The position numbers were made by a program, and so were the translations under genes. A stretch of DNA of 64,000 bases. Origin: CAVSWT01 sp963731745 (GTDB lineage: Bacteria; Bacteroidota; Ignavibacteria; Ignavibacteriales; Ignavibacteriaceae). Position 1 is the stretch's first letter. Each line of letters starts with the position of its first letter. The DNA is taken from contig CAVSWT010000024.1 in NCBI GenBank assembly GCA_963731745.1, forward strand, positions 124,001 to 188,000, written 5' to 3'. The notes under the pieces were generated by a model. That model saw only the letters and a list, made by a program, of their open reading frames with translations, was not told the origin of the DNA and ran no database searches. This document shows, in pieces, positions 1 to 9,670 of the stretch.

Positions 1-96
1 TATTCTAATTTGATAATTCTAAAATATTTTTATTTTACGTGATATTTTTGTGACAAATTACCAATATCTTTTATCTCAAGAATAGGAGATTTATAA

Positions 97-807
97 ATGA
101 ACAATGTGTTGGTTATTGAAGATGAAAAAGCTATTTCCGATTTACTGGAAATTCATCTTACAGATCTTAATTGTAAAGTAACTAAAGCATATGATGGTAA
201 TACCGGACTAAACTATGCAATTAGCGGTAATTATGATTTGATTGTTCTCGATATAATGCTGCCCGGCTTAGATGGACTGGAAATATGCAAGGAAATCAGA
301 AAAAAAGAAATGTATTCTCCTGTATTGATTCTTACATCAAAATCTGAAGAATTTGATAAAGTGTTAGGCCTCGAAATTGGTGCAGACGATTATTTAACTA
401 AACCTTTCGGCATAAGAGAATTTATTGCTAGAGTAAAAGCTATATTCAGACGTGTACAGGCCATTCAAAAAGAAACTGATAACGAAAGCGATATCAGTAT
501 TGGCGATATTCTAATTGAAGTTTCTAAAAGAAGAGTCCTCTTAGAAGGGGAGAGGGTTGATTTAACTCCCAAAGAATTTGACCTTTTGTATCTGCTTTCT
601 TCTCATCCGGGAAAAACCTATTCGAGGGAACAACTTTTAAGCTTACTTTGGGGTTACCAATACAATGGTTATGAACATACAGTAAATTCGCATATAAACA
701 GACTGCGAAGTAAAATAGAAGAAGATGTTTCAAACCCGAAATATATTTTAACAACTTGGGGAGTTGGTTACAGGTTTAATGATTTGGAAAATTTAGTAAA
801 TGCATAA
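97..807 (+). CDS. OmpR/PhoB-family response regulator
   Basis: A cytoplasmic two-component response regulator that should bind DNA when phosphorylated. The N-terminal receiver (about residues 3-115) has the acidic pair E8-D9, a phospho-acceptor Asp near residue 52 in LDIMLPGLDG, and the conserved Lys in the TKPF motif. The C-terminal winged helix (about 135-230) has the OmpR signature around LTPKEFDLLYLL and the final WGVGYRF. The length of 236 residues is normal for the family. The ATG follows a GGAG ribosome-binding site. The gene overlaps the next kinase by 8 bp, so the two should be translationally coupled and form a cognate pair. The target genes are not evident from the sequence. Confidence 0.95.
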   Translation: MNNVLVIEDEKAISDLLEIHLTDLNCKVTKAYDGNTGLNYAISGNYDLIVLDIMLPGLDGLEICKEIRKKEMYSPVLILTSKSEEFDKVLGLEIGADDYLTKPFGIREFIARVKAIFRRVQAIQKETDNESDISIGDILIEVSKRRVLLEGERVDLTPKEFDLLYLLSSHPGKTYSREQLLSLLWGYQYNGYEHTVNSHINRLRSKIEEDVSNPKYILTTWGVGYRFNDLENLVNA

Positions 808-2317
808 TCGCGAAGCAAAGTTACATAAAAGAAAATTTAGTGAAAGCCTATTCTGGAAGTTAGGTGCTACGTTTCTACTTATCTTAATAGTGCTCTCAGC
901 TGTTTATTTATACATTTCCGTATTCACCGCTGAGATGTATTTCCAGGAAGCAAATCAAAAGTTAAATGCGGATATAGCTCCTCATATTGCTAATGAAAAT
1001 CAATGTTTTATAAACGGAAAAGTAAATGAAGATGTTTTAAAAAATGTGTTTCATAATGTAATGATAATTAATCCCAGTATCGAAGTTTACCTTCTTGATA
1101 CCAGAGGAAAAATATTAACTTACTTCGCTCCGGAAAAAAAAATTAAATTAAAATCGTTGCCATTAGAACCCATTCAAAAATATCTTAGCAACGATGGTAA
1201 AAATTTTGTTATGGGCCCCGATCCTAAAAATGAAGATCGAGAAAAAGCTTTTTCAGCAGCAAAAGTTTATGAGGGCAAATCCTTTTGCGGTTATATCTAT
1301 ATTGTTCTTGAGAGCGAAGAATATGATAATGCGATGCAAATGGTTTTTGGTAGTTATATAATGCGGCTTGGTTTCCGATCAATGATTATAACTTTAATAG
1401 CCGCAGGAATAATTTCATTAATTGCTTTAGGATTTATCATTCGCAATATGCGTAAAATTATATCAGCCATACGAGAGTTTAAAAATGGGAATTTGAAAGC
1501 CAGAGTAAAATTGAAGGGAAAAGGTGAACTTTCGGAGTTTGCTGATAGTTATAATGAGATGGCAGATACCATAGTTCGTAATATTGATGACATGAAAACA
1601 ATGGATAATTTAAGACGTGAGCTTGTTGCCAATGTTTCTCATGATTTAAGGACTCCATTGGCCTCTATCCAAGGCTATATTGAAACAATTTTAATGAAAT
1701 CCGATACTTTATCCGATTCAGATAGAACCAAATATATGCAGACAATTTTAAGCAGCACTGAAAGATTAAAAAAATTGGTTGAAGAATTGTTTGAACTTTC
1801 AAAGCTCGAAGCAAGAGAAACCAAACCAAAACCGGAACCTTTTTCTTTAGCTGAACTAGCGCAGGACGTTCAGCAAAAAAATTTAATTATTGCTCAAAAT
1901 AAAAAAATTGAACTCACCACAACATTTCCTTACGATTTGCCTCTAGCTTTTGCAGATATTAGAATGATGGAAAAAGTGCTGCAAAATTTGATTGAAAACT
2001 CAATCAAATTCACAAATGCCAATGGAAAAATCAATATAATGTTAAAAAACGAAAAGGATGAGATTCTAGTTAGTGTGAAAGATACCGGGGTAGGAATTGC
2101 CGAATATGAATTAAAGCATATTTTTGATAGATATAATCAAGGAAAACGAACAAAACATAACGATGGAATTGGATTAGGATTGGCAATTGTACATAAAATA
2201 TTAGAAGTACATGGAATTAACATTTCTGTTAAAAGCAATCCTGGTGAGGGGACAAACTTCTATTTTAAAGTTCCGATATATAAAACCGGCGTTAAAATGG
2301 TTAAGAATTTTGCTTAA
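800..2317 (+). CDS. PhoR-like membrane sensor histidine kinase
   Basis: This is the partner kinase of the preceding OmpR-type regulator, which it overlaps by 8 bp. It has a transmembrane helix at about residues 22-42, an extracytoplasmic sensor region to about 190, a second helix at about 195-214 and a HAMP linker. The dimerisation/phosphoacceptor box VSHDLRTPLAS follows, with His near residue 281. The ATPase domain shows an N box (NLIENSIKF), a G1 box (DTGVGI) and a G2 box (GIGLGLAIV). The extracytoplasmic part contains a segment predicted to fold like PAS/Cache sensors. No ligand can be inferred. At 505 residues the domain set is complete for a functional kinase. Confidence 0.93.
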   Translation: MHNREAKLHKRKFSESLFWKLGATFLLILIVLSAVYLYISVFTAEMYFQEANQKLNADIAPHIANENQCFINGKVNEDVLKNVFHNVMIINPSIEVYLLDTRGKILTYFAPEKKIKLKSLPLEPIQKYLSNDGKNFVMGPDPKNEDREKAFSAAKVYEGKSFCGYIYIVLESEEYDNAMQMVFGSYIMRLGFRSMIITLIAAGIISLIALGFIIRNMRKIISAIREFKNGNLKARVKLKGKGELSEFADSYNEMADTIVRNIDDMKTMDNLRRELVANVSHDLRTPLASIQGYIETILMKSDTLSDSDRTKYMQTILSSTERLKKLVEELFELSKLEARETKPKPEPFSLAELAQDVQQKNLIIAQNKKIELTTTFPYDLPLAFADIRMMEKVLQNLIENSIKFTNANGKINIMLKNEKDEILVSVKDTGVGIAEYELKHIFDRYNQGKRTKHNDGIGLGLAIVHKILEVHGINISVKSNPGEGTNFYFKVPIYKTGVKMVKNFA

Positions 2318-2398
2318 GGTTTCTATTAAATTATAGCATTATTCTTGCTTAGGTTTTCTCACATATAAATCCTGGAACTAATAAGCATTTTATTTCAA

Positions 2399-3295
2399 AT
2401 GACCTTTTCGTATCTAAAAAAACATTCTGCATTTCCATTTATTTTATTGTTTGGATTGACTGTCATTTGGGGAAGTTCATTCATCTTAATGAAAAAAGGT
2501 CTTGATTCTTTTACTCCCACACAAGTAGGTACAGTTAGAATATTTTTTGCTTTCTTAGTACTGCTTCCATTCGCTCTACCATACATCAAAACAGTTTTTA
2601 AAGAATATTGGAAAAAAATTCTTTTGCTTGGAATTATTGCTAATCTGATTCCGGCTATTTTGTTCGCAGCTGCTGAAACAGGACTAAGCAGCTCAATGAC
2701 AGGAGTATTTAATGCTATCACTCCTTTGATGACTTTGATTATTGGCTCACTAATCTATAAAAATATCATTCACAAAAAACAAACAGTAGGATTAATAATC
2801 GCTTTTGCCGGTTCGCTAATGTTAAGCTTTGTTGGAAGTACAGGAAAATTAGACAGCTTCAATACTTATTCTTTATACGTTATAGCAGCAACAATTTGCT
2901 ATGGCCTTGGCTTGAATATGGTTAGAACTCATTTCCTGAAAATAAGATCAATTGCCCTGTCAGCATTAACAATGTTTTCAATTGGACCAATTGCATTAAT
3001 TTATCTTTTATGCACTGATTTTTTTTATAGACTTAATAACGTTGAAAATGCCTGGGAATCCCTTGGCTACATTTTTTTGCTTGGCGCTGTGGGTACTGGT
3101 TTTGCTTTAATACTGTTTAACAGATTAATACAAAGCACTTCTGCAGTCATTGCCTCTTCAGTAACTTATTTAATTCCCATTGTTGCTGTGCTATGGGGGA
3201 TAGCAGATGGCGAACCATTTTTTATGCTTCATATTGTTGCTATGATTTTAATTACACTTGGAGTCTTTTTCGTAAATAAAGTAAGCCGCTCGTGA
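2399..3295 (+). CDS. EamA/DMT-superfamily transporter
   Basis: An inner-membrane protein of 298 residues with about ten hydrophobic helices arranged as two EamA repeats. It begins with the typical LTVIWGSSFILMKKGL segment of drug/metabolite transporters. The family exports amino acids, metabolites or drugs, but the substrate cannot be predicted. It stands alone after the two-component pair with an 81-bp gap. No strong Shine-Dalgarno sequence precedes the ATG. A second EamA gene lies at 4895-5785, but the two are not close copies. Confidence 0.9.
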   Translation: MTFSYLKKHSAFPFILLFGLTVIWGSSFILMKKGLDSFTPTQVGTVRIFFAFLVLLPFALPYIKTVFKEYWKKILLLGIIANLIPAILFAAAETGLSSSMTGVFNAITPLMTLIIGSLIYKNIIHKKQTVGLIIAFAGSLMLSFVGSTGKLDSFNTYSLYVIAATICYGLGLNMVRTHFLKIRSIALSALTMFSIGPIALIYLLCTDFFYRLNNVENAWESLGYIFLLGAVGTGFALILFNRLIQSTSAVIASSVTYLIPIVAVLWGIADGEPFFMLHIVAMILITLGVFFVNKVSRS

Positions 3296-3511
3296 TCTAA
3301 TATTTTAACTATATTAAATTAAAATTCTAACCAACTCACCAACTTTTAGGATTAAGTATCTAATTACTTTGATAAGCGATTAATATTTAATTAGAAATTA
3401 CTAAGAAGGTATTAATCTCAATTAAATTGTGATTTACTGTTCCCATTAGTATTTTTGATGACTCTAATTAAAAAAGATTTCCAAACAGTTAAAAGTATAG
3501 GGAGTTTAAGA

Positions 3512-4804
3512 ATGACAACTATAATAGATATACTAGGACGAGAGATTTTAGATTCAAGAGGTAATCCTACCTTGGAAGTTGAAGTACAGCTTGAAAGTGG
3601 AATTATTGGAAGAGCAGCTGTTCCCAGTGGTGCGTCAACAGGAGAGAATGAAGCCGTTGAACTGAGAGACGGCGATAAAAATCGTTACGGAGGCAAGGGC
3701 GTTCTAAAAGCAGTTGAGAACGTAAATGAAAAAATTGCCGATCAACTGATTGACTTTGATGCGGTTGATCAAGCTGAAATTGATAAAATTTTAATCGACC
3801 TTGATGGTACTCCAAATAAAAGTGCACTTGGCGCAAATGCTACTTTAGGAGTATCTCTTGCCGTCGCAAAAGCTGCTGCTGAAACATTAGGCTTGCCCCT
3901 GTACAGATATATCGGCGGAACTAATGCAAAAACTATCCCTGTTCCAATGATGAATATTTTAAATGGCGGTAAACATGCAGATAATAATGTAGATTTTCAG
4001 GAATTTATGATTATGCCCGTAGGGGCACCAAATTTTGCCGAAGCTTTAAGAATGGGTTCCGAAACCTTTCATGCATTAAAAGATGTTTTGAAGAAAAAAG
4101 GTTATAACACAGCAGTTGGTGATGAAGGCGGATTTGCCCCAAATTTAAAATCAAATGATGAAGCAATTGATGTTATTCTCGAAGCTGTCAATAAAGCTGG
4201 TTATAAACCAGGCAGCGACATATTCATTGCTCTGGATCCTGCTTCAAGTGAAATGTGGGATGATGAAAAGAAGTCATATTATTTTTTCAAATCAGATAAA
4301 TCTTATATGGCCCCGGAAAAGATGGTCGATTTTTGGGTTAACTGGGCAAACAAATATCCTATTATCTCTTTAGAAGATGGCATGTCTGAATTTGATTGGG
4401 ATGGCTGGAAACTTTTAACAGATAAAATCGGCGGCAAAATTCAATTAGTGGGCGACGATCTTTTTGTAACCAATACAGAATTTTTATCAAAAGGAATTGA
4501 TCTTGGTGTTGCAAATTCTATTCTTATTAAAGTAAATCAAATCGGAACTTTAACTGAAACATTAGATGCAATTGAAATGGCAAAGAAAGCCGGCTATACA
4601 AATGTAATTAGCCATCGATCAGGCGAAACTGAAGACGTTACAATTGCTGATATAGCTGTTGCCACAAACGCCGGACAAATTAAAACCGGTTCTCTTTGCA
4701 GAACAGATAGAATAGCAAAATATAATCAACTGTTAAGAATAGAAGAAGAATTAGATAATATTGCTGTTTATCCGGGAATAGACGCCATTAACTATTCTTC
4801 ATAA
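3512..4804 (+). CDS. eno: Enolase (phosphopyruvate hydratase)
   Basis: Converts 2-phosphoglycerate to phosphoenolpyruvate in glycolysis and gluconeogenesis. The start was placed at the internal ATG giving MTTIIDILGREILDSRGNP, because GGAG lies 7 bases upstream and enolases begin there; the frame stays open further 5' to 3455. Family motifs include SGASTGENEA, the GDEGGFAPN loop, LEDGMSEFDWDGW, the LVGDDLFVTN metal/substrate segment and HRSGETEDVTIADIAV. The 430-residue product has normal length and no missing catalytic residue that I can see. A rho-independent terminator follows, so it is probably transcribed alone. Confidence 0.97.
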   Translation: MTTIIDILGREILDSRGNPTLEVEVQLESGIIGRAAVPSGASTGENEAVELRDGDKNRYGGKGVLKAVENVNEKIADQLIDFDAVDQAEIDKILIDLDGTPNKSALGANATLGVSLAVAKAAAETLGLPLYRYIGGTNAKTIPVPMMNILNGGKHADNNVDFQEFMIMPVGAPNFAEALRMGSETFHALKDVLKKKGYNTAVGDEGGFAPNLKSNDEAIDVILEAVNKAGYKPGSDIFIALDPASSEMWDDEKKSYYFFKSDKSYMAPEKMVDFWVNWANKYPIISLEDGMSEFDWDGWKLLTDKIGGKIQLVGDDLFVTNTEFLSKGIDLGVANSILIKVNQIGTLTETLDAIEMAKKAGYTNVISHRSGETEDVTIADIAVATNAGQIKTGSLCRTDRIAKYNQLLRIEEELDNIAVYPGIDAINYSS

Positions 4805-4830
4805 ATTTTTTTTGAATATTTTTTTAAATA

Positions 4831-4860
4831 AAGGGCAGGGCTTAACTCTGTCCTTTTTTT
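4831..4860 (+). terminator. Rho-independent terminator after eno
   Basis: An 8-bp stem pairs AAGGGCAG (4831-4838) with CTGTCCTT (4848-4855), with one G-U pair and a 9-base loop. A run of T follows to 4860. It lies 26 bp past the enolase stop codon. Confidence 0.8.
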
Positions 4861-4894
4861 ATTTTTGAACACATGAAAAAAACAAGGATCTTCG

Positions 4895-5785
4895 TTGCCA
4901 TATTTAGGTGAATTAAGTGCATTGTTAACTGCATTATTATGGTCAGGCACTTCATTAGCATTTTCATCTGCGGCTGTAAAAATTGGGCCTCTACAATTAA
5001 ATATTAATAGGATGATACTTGCATGTATTTTCCTTTCTGCTACAATTCTACTTTTTAATTTTGACATTTCAATAACTCAAAATCAAATTATTTATTTATC
5101 TGTAAGTGGAATTATCGGGCTGGTATTCGGTGATAGTTTTCTATTTAAAGCATACCAATTAATTGGTGCAAGAATTAGTATGCTTTTAATGGCGTTATCG
5201 CCAGCTATGGCAGCGATATTAGCATTTTTCTTTTTAGGTGAATCGCTTTCTACATGGGGAGTGATTGGAATGATCGTAACTATAACAGGAATAGCATTTG
5301 TAATTCTTGAAAGAAGCGGTCAAGCTGGTGTTAAAACGACAACTAACAAAGCCGGAATTTTTTATGGAATACTCGGTGCGTTAGGACAGGCGGCAGGTCT
5401 AATTTTTGCTAAGTTTGCATTTCAAGAAGGTGAAGTAGACAAAATGGTTGCTACATTTATTAGATTATTCGCGTCAGTGGCTATTCTTTTACCGGCAGCA
5501 ATTATCCTTAGAAAATATTTGAATCCAATTACTCTTTATAAAAAAAATCTCAGGGCTTTTGGCGCAACTATAATTGGGACAATTTTAGGCCCTTATCTCG
5601 GAATCACTTTTAGTTTGGTTGCGATTAATTACACAAAAGTTGGCATCGCATCAACACTGATGTCAACTATGCCGATCTTGATGCTGCCAATGATTAGAAT
5701 CATTTATAAAGAAACTCTAACCATTAGGGCAATCACCGGTGCGTTTATAGCAGTTGCCGGAGTGGCAATTTTATTTTTAAGGTAA
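4895..5785 (+). CDS. EamA/DMT-superfamily transporter
   Basis: An integral membrane protein of 296 residues with about ten helices and two EamA repeats (LSALLTALLWSGTSLAF in the first, AAGLIFAKFAFQ opening the second). It is likely a metabolite or drug exporter of unknown substrate. The start is a TTG preceded at six bases by AAGGA (4884-4888). The only nearby upstream ATG (4873) is out of frame and soon stops. The gene is convergent with the lipoprotein gene at 5789, with only 3 bp between the stop codons. Confidence 0.88.
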   Translation: MPYLGELSALLTALLWSGTSLAFSSAAVKIGPLQLNINRMILACIFLSATILLFNFDISITQNQIIYLSVSGIIGLVFGDSFLFKAYQLIGARISMLLMALSPAMAAILAFFFLGESLSTWGVIGMIVTITGIAFVILERSGQAGVKTTTNKAGIFYGILGALGQAAGLIFAKFAFQEGEVDKMVATFIRLFASVAILLPAAIILRKYLNPITLYKKNLRAFGATIIGTILGPYLGITFSLVAINYTKVGIASTLMSTMPILMLPMIRIIYKETLTIRAITGAFIAVAGVAILFLR

Positions 5786-5788
5786 AAC

Positions 5789-6514
5789 TTATTTAGAACA
5801 AGTTTGCTTGAAAGTGAATACATAATTTCTGCCGCAAACGGGAATTACCAGCTTAACAATTTCAGCACCTTCGATTATCGGCATATAAAAAGTGCCTCCT
5901 ATTTTATCTTGTGGAAAATATTTGCTAGTTCTTAATATTTCGTTTTCCCAATAATCTTTTTGACCTTTTAGAGAAGCCATTTTATTTTGATAATTTATTT
6001 CTTCTTCTTGAACTGTCTGATGAAACTCTGCCCTATTTTCCTCAGCTTGTTGTAATTGTTCATCTGATTTGACCTTACCGATTGTAGCAATAGTTGAGGC
6101 TATATCAAGAAACGCAATAAATCCATTTATTCCATCTGTTGTCTTTTTTGCTGCTACGGTATGATTCATTTCACTATCAATTTTTTTCAATTGTTCTTCC
6201 GGGTCAATTGCATAGAATTGTTTATTAAAGTTTTCATTTCCCCCTATTACTTTTACAGAATAGATTTCTTTTGGATTAAAATAAAATGATTTATTAGATA
6301 TATTTTTTATTGAAAGATAGAACTCATAATTTTTCCCGGTTTGCCTTTCGAACTGAAGAAGCATTTCAATGTTCCAATCACTTCGTTTGACCGTTTCCAT
6401 GCCCATGTAAATGTCTTCAGGTTGTTCGATTGTGTGGAGCCTATAAACAGGAAAAGAAACGCATCCGTAAAAAATAATAATAGAAAACAGCGGTAAAAAA
6501 ATAACTTTATACAT
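5789..6514 (-). CDS. Putative lipoprotein of unknown function
   Basis: A predicted envelope lipoprotein of 241 residues. The first 17 residues form a hydrophobic signal that ends at a lipobox-like FYGC (Cys18). The mature part has no family I recognise. It contains a beta-rich region with an acidic and aromatic pattern (residues about 50-105), then a helical, Gln/Glu-rich stretch at about 150-190 that may be coiled coil, and a final beta-like segment ending in GRNYVFTFKQ. It is transcribed alone, convergent with the transporter at 4895. The lipobox Tyr at -2 and Phe at -3 are not ideal, so lipidation is only probable. Confidence 0.7.
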   Translation of the reverse strand: MYKVIFLPLFSIIIFYGCVSFPVYRLHTIEQPEDIYMGMETVKRSDWNIEMLLQFERQTGKNYEFYLSIKNISNKSFYFNPKEIYSVKVIGGNENFNKQFYAIDPEEQLKKIDSEMNHTVAAKKTTDGINGFIAFLDIASTIATIGKVKSDEQLQQAEENRAEFHQTVQEEEINYQNKMASLKGQKDYWENEILRTSKYFPQDKIGGTFYMPIIEGAEIVKLVIPVCGRNYVFTFKQTCSK

Positions 6515-6712
6515 TTTATGCCCCTAATTTTGTTTTCTTACTTTTTACAATATAAATGCCATTCGAATTATAATTTTATGAGAAAATTTTGGAGAGGAGA
6601 AAAAATTATTTGTATGAAAACGTAGACATGTTGATTAGTTTACTAAACGTTGTTAAAGGTATTGGCCGAGAAAAAAACTAATTCTTTTACCTAATCAATT
6701 TATGAATGTGTA

Positions 6713-6782
6713 TGCCACTAATTTCACAACGTTCCGTAATTTTTTTGATATTCTTTTTATTTAATTTGTGAAATTAGTGGCA
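6713..6782. repeat. 17-bp perfect inverted repeat with 36-bp spacer
   Basis: TGCCACTAATTTCACAA (6713-6729) recurs as its exact reverse complement at 6766-6782, just beyond the 3' end of the lipoprotein gene read leftward from 7677. No T-run follows on either strand, so a simple rho-independent terminator is unlikely. It could form a long cruciform or mRNA hairpin, or be the trace of a small mobile element. Confidence 0.6.
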
Positions 6783-6789
6783 CTAAAAA

Positions 6790-7677
6790 TTAGTGCATTT
6801 CAAAACTTTGTTTATCTTCTAACTCTTTGCCGAAATGCTCTTTATACATTTTTTTGTATTTATCTAACAGCTGACCGTCAACTTTTTTACCATTTACATT
6901 CATTTCATTTGAATTCAATTCAATATCAACTTTTTCATCAGCTGAATCTATCAGGTTATCTTTAACTAACTCGGATTTCATTTCATCAATGAATGAATCT
7001 AGTTTTTTCAAATCTTTATCAAGTGTCTCCATATTAATATGAACATCTTTTATGTTATCCATGGCTTTATCAATTTCAGATTTAATTTTATCCATGTCGA
7101 TGTCTATATCTACGTTTAGATTAAAATTTAAATCAAGGTTTTCCAACTCATTATTTAGATTTTTAATTTCATCTTCAAGATTGTCTTTATCGAAATCAAA
7201 ATGGAACTTTTTTATTTTTACATTTTCTAATTCTTCTCTGGCTTTTGCAAGACTTTTTTTAAGCAATTCCTTATTAAGTATTTTTGAACTTAAATTAATT
7301 TTTTTGTCCTTTTCAAATTTTTTCATCTGAGTTTTAAACTCTTTCAAATCAATCTGCGGATGTCCAAAACGAAAAGTGAAGTTTCTATCTCCTTTTACGT
7401 TGTCCATTTTTTGATAAACCAAATTTTCATAATCTTTAATTTTATCGTGAGGAATTTTTTTGCCATTAATCAATAAGGATTGAATAGAATCTCCCGCAAA
7501 TTCAGCTTGATAATAAACTTTATTTCCTTTTTCATCCGTATTAAATGTAAAAGTAGGATTCTGGGGCATGAATGATTCATTTGCTTCTGAAGACATTTCT
7601 TCTTTAGATGAAGAACATGCTGTTAAGTATATTGTCCCTAAAACTAAAAACACAAAGAGTATAATTTTCTTTTCCAT
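6790..7677 (-). CDS. Acidic, helix-rich putative lipoprotein
   Basis: A 295-residue protein with a clear type II signal peptide: KK, a hydrophobic core, and LTAC with Cys21. The mature region is strongly charged. Residues about 130-245 are a long, Asp/Glu/Lys/Asn-rich, probably coiled-coil stretch. Two short segments resemble each other: LLINGKKIPHDKIKDYENLV near residue 70 and NVNGKKVDGQLLDKYKKMY near residue 260. This suggests two copies of a small domain flank the coiled coil. I do not recognise the family; its position facing the periplasm or outer membrane is inferred from the lipobox. It has no operon partner. Confidence 0.72.
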   Translation of the reverse strand: MEKKIILFVFLVLGTIYLTACSSSKEEMSSEANESFMPQNPTFTFNTDEKGNKVYYQAEFAGDSIQSLLINGKKIPHDKIKDYENLVYQKMDNVKGDRNFTFRFGHPQIDLKEFKTQMKKFEKDKKINLSSKILNKELLKKSLAKAREELENVKIKKFHFDFDKDNLEDEIKNLNNELENLDLNFNLNVDIDIDMDKIKSEIDKAMDNIKDVHINMETLDKDLKKLDSFIDEMKSELVKDNLIDSADEKVDIELNSNEMNVNGKKVDGQLLDKYKKMYKEHFGKELEDKQSFEMH

Positions 7678-7824
7678 AAGCTATCCTTTCTTAATTATTT
7701 ATATTGTTGATTACTTAATTTTTAAGACGAATAGGACATATAAAAGTTAGATAGGGATCTTGAATAATTTTTAGTGTATGACTTTTAAATGATAAGCGGA
7801 AAAATAGAAGGATAAATAATTGCT

Positions 7825-8346
7825 CTATTTTAACAATTCCGAAAAGATGTTCTGATAAATCTGAAAAGTCCTTTCATCAAAGCAAATAAAAATTACTTTT
7901 TCAATTGAGCTTTCTTTTTCCGAGATTTTTATCGTTTCTGTTAATGCAATTCTTGCTGCTCTTTCTTGAGGGAAATGATAAACGCCGGTGCTGATTGCCG
8001 GGAAAGCAATAGTTTTAAGATTGTTTTCAACAGCAAGTTTTAATGAGTTCCTATAACAATTTCCAAGTAATTCATCTTCGTTATGGCTGCCTCCACTCCA
8101 AACCGGTCCTACTGTATGAATTATTTTTTTTGCCGGCAAATTAAATCCCGGAGAAATTTTTGCTTCGCCGGTTTTGCAGCCCCCGAGTTTTTTATTGAAC
8201 TCTAATAATTCAGGCCCTGCAGCACGATGTATTGCGCCATCCACACCACCGCCGCCCAATAAAGAAGTATTCGCTGCATTAACAATTGCATCAACTTTTA
8301 ATTTTGTTATATCGCCTTGCTGAATTTCAATTTTATTTTTTAACAT
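7825..8346 (-). CDS. Macrodomain protein (YmdB-type ADP-ribose hydrolase)
   Basis: A 173-residue stand-alone macrodomain. Members of this family bind ADP-ribose and many remove it from O-acetyl-ADP-ribose or from ADP-ribosylated targets. The sequence shows the DAIVNAANTSLLGGGGVDGA phosphate loop, the AIHRAAG segment and the second ligand loop ISTGVYHFP. The start was set at the ATG at 8346 because AAAGGA sits 7 bases upstream; an ATG 15 bases further out overlaps that ribosome-binding site. The length matches YmdB-like proteins. Neighbours give no further clue. Confidence 0.9.
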   Translation of the reverse strand: MLKNKIEIQQGDITKLKVDAIVNAANTSLLGGGGVDGAIHRAAGPELLEFNKKLGGCKTGEAKISPGFNLPAKKIIHTVGPVWSGGSHNEDELLGNCYRNSLKLAVENNLKTIAFPAISTGVYHFPQERAARIALTETIKISEKESSIEKVIFICFDERTFQIYQNIFSELLK

Positions 8347-8403
8347 ATTAAATCCTTTCATTATAAGATAAAATAAAATTAAAATTTAAATAAGTAAATC
8401 ATT

Positions 8404-8445
8404 TAAAATAAAAAACCCTCAAAGCGGTAAAGAACCTTGAGGGTT
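8404..8445 (-). terminator. Rho-independent terminator of the left redox/regulatory operon
   Basis: AACCCTCAA (8414-8422) pairs perfectly with TTGAGGGTT (8437-8445) over a 14-base loop. Read on the minus strand, the hairpin is followed by a T-rich tract (the A-run at 8404-8413). It lies 25 bp past the stop of the gene at 8470-9630 and so ends the operon that starts at 15682. Confidence 0.85.
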
Positions 8446-8469
8446 AGTGAGTTATCTATGTAGGAAATC

Positions 8470-9630
8470 TTATCTTTTAAAAAACTCGCTTACAAACATT
8501 GACCAATTTTTATCGTCTAAATTTTCTAATTGCCCGATGTACAATTCTCCGTTACTAATTCCGGCATTTTCTTTTTCAGCTTTCGGCATTTTTTGAATAA
8601 AGTTTTTATAGTTGTCGATGTCATTATGGTAAAATGAAACCGCAGCTTTACCAATTTTCAATGCAGGTAATTCGGAGTCCAGGTTATCAGCATCAATAGT
8701 ACAAACCCAATTTTCTTCGTATGGATTTTGTTCTAATACTTCAATATTCTCTTTAAGGAATTTATTGATTTTTGTTATCTTACCGCTTAAAGGAGAGTTA
8801 AAGGCAACCACCCTGTTTCCTTGTTTAATGCTAAAGAGATTTTGTCCTTTTGTTACAGCCATTCCGAGATTTGGAAATTCAATTGAATTAACCTTACCAA
8901 TTAATTTTTTAGCAAAATCATCAATTCCAATTTTAACCGATCCGTTTTCTTCAACACCAGCCCAGCAATGCCCTTCTGAAATGAATACGCCGCCAGGAAT
9001 TGCAAATTCACCAGCTTTAATTGCTTCCACTTCTTTAAGATGAGTAATATGCACCTTTGGCTTAAGTGTTTTTTGAATTTTATCCTGACGTTTAATTAAA
9101 AGTTTATTTACGAATGCTGTTAACTCATCATCAGTGAACGGTTTTTGAACATAATCCATTGCACCGTATTTCATACATTCAACTGCTGTTTCAACGGTAG
9201 CGTAACCTGTAATAATAACTACATCAATATCAGGACGCATATGCTTAACAGATTTTACAACGTCAACGCCATCCATAATTGGCATTTTAAGATCAGTAAA
9301 AACAAAATCGTAATGATGAGACTGAATTAGACCAAGAGCTTCTTTTCCGTTTTCAACTGTATCAATTGAATAACCATCAAGTACCAGTATTTTTCTAAAG
9401 CTGTCAAGTATAACCGGTTCATCATCTACGCATAAAATTTTTGCTTTGGGTTCTTTAATTTCTGCTCGTTTAAGGGTCTTCGCCTCACGACTGAAATCAA
9501 GATTTAAGCTTTCCTTTAATGCAACTTCACGTTCTTGAATATGTTTTTTTTCAGTCATCTTTTTGCTGACATATCTAATTACGATGTCTGCAATGATGAA
9601 CAATACAACTGCTAAAATAAAGAGTGCCAT
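8470..9630 (-). CDS. Membrane-anchored receiver fused to a GcvH-like domain
   Basis: A 386-residue protein of unusual build. A single N-terminal transmembrane helix (about 2-20) leads to a charged linker. A complete receiver follows (about 63-180: acidic pair D69-D70, phospho-acceptor near D113 in FTDLKMP, Lys in VQKPF). A glycine-cleavage-H-like domain spans about 207-320, with GHCWAGVEENGSVKIGIDDFA and SPLSGKI. The site where true H proteins carry lipoyl-lysine reads Asn/Arg by hand alignment, so lipoylation is unlikely. There is no DNA-binding output domain. It is last in the minus-strand operon with the cytochrome and the haem-motif kinase, and probably acts by protein contact at the membrane. 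Function is inferred only from context. Confidence 0.88.
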   Translation of the reverse strand: MALFILAVVLFIIADIVIRYVSKKMTEKKHIQEREVALKESLNLDFSREAKTLKRAEIKEPKAKILCVDDEPVILDSFRKILVLDGYSIDTVENGKEALGLIQSHHYDFVFTDLKMPIMDGVDVVKSVKHMRPDIDVVIITGYATVETAVECMKYGAMDYVQKPFTDDELTAFVNKLLIKRQDKIQKTLKPKVHITHLKEVEAIKAGEFAIPGGVFISEGHCWAGVEENGSVKIGIDDFAKKLIGKVNSIEFPNLGMAVTKGQNLFSIKQGNRVVAFNSPLSGKITKINKFLKENIEVLEQNPYEENWVCTIDADNLDSELPALKIGKAAVSFYHNDIDNYKNFIQKMPKAEKENAGISNGELYIGQLENLDDKNWSMFVSEFFKR

Positions 9631-9670
9631 TTTCTTTCTCCCTAAATAATAAAATTGCTTTACTTAATAA

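Noticed and set aside
6713..6782. Ends of an insertion sequence
   Set aside because: Only 36 bp lie between the arms, with no transposase and no target duplication that I can see.
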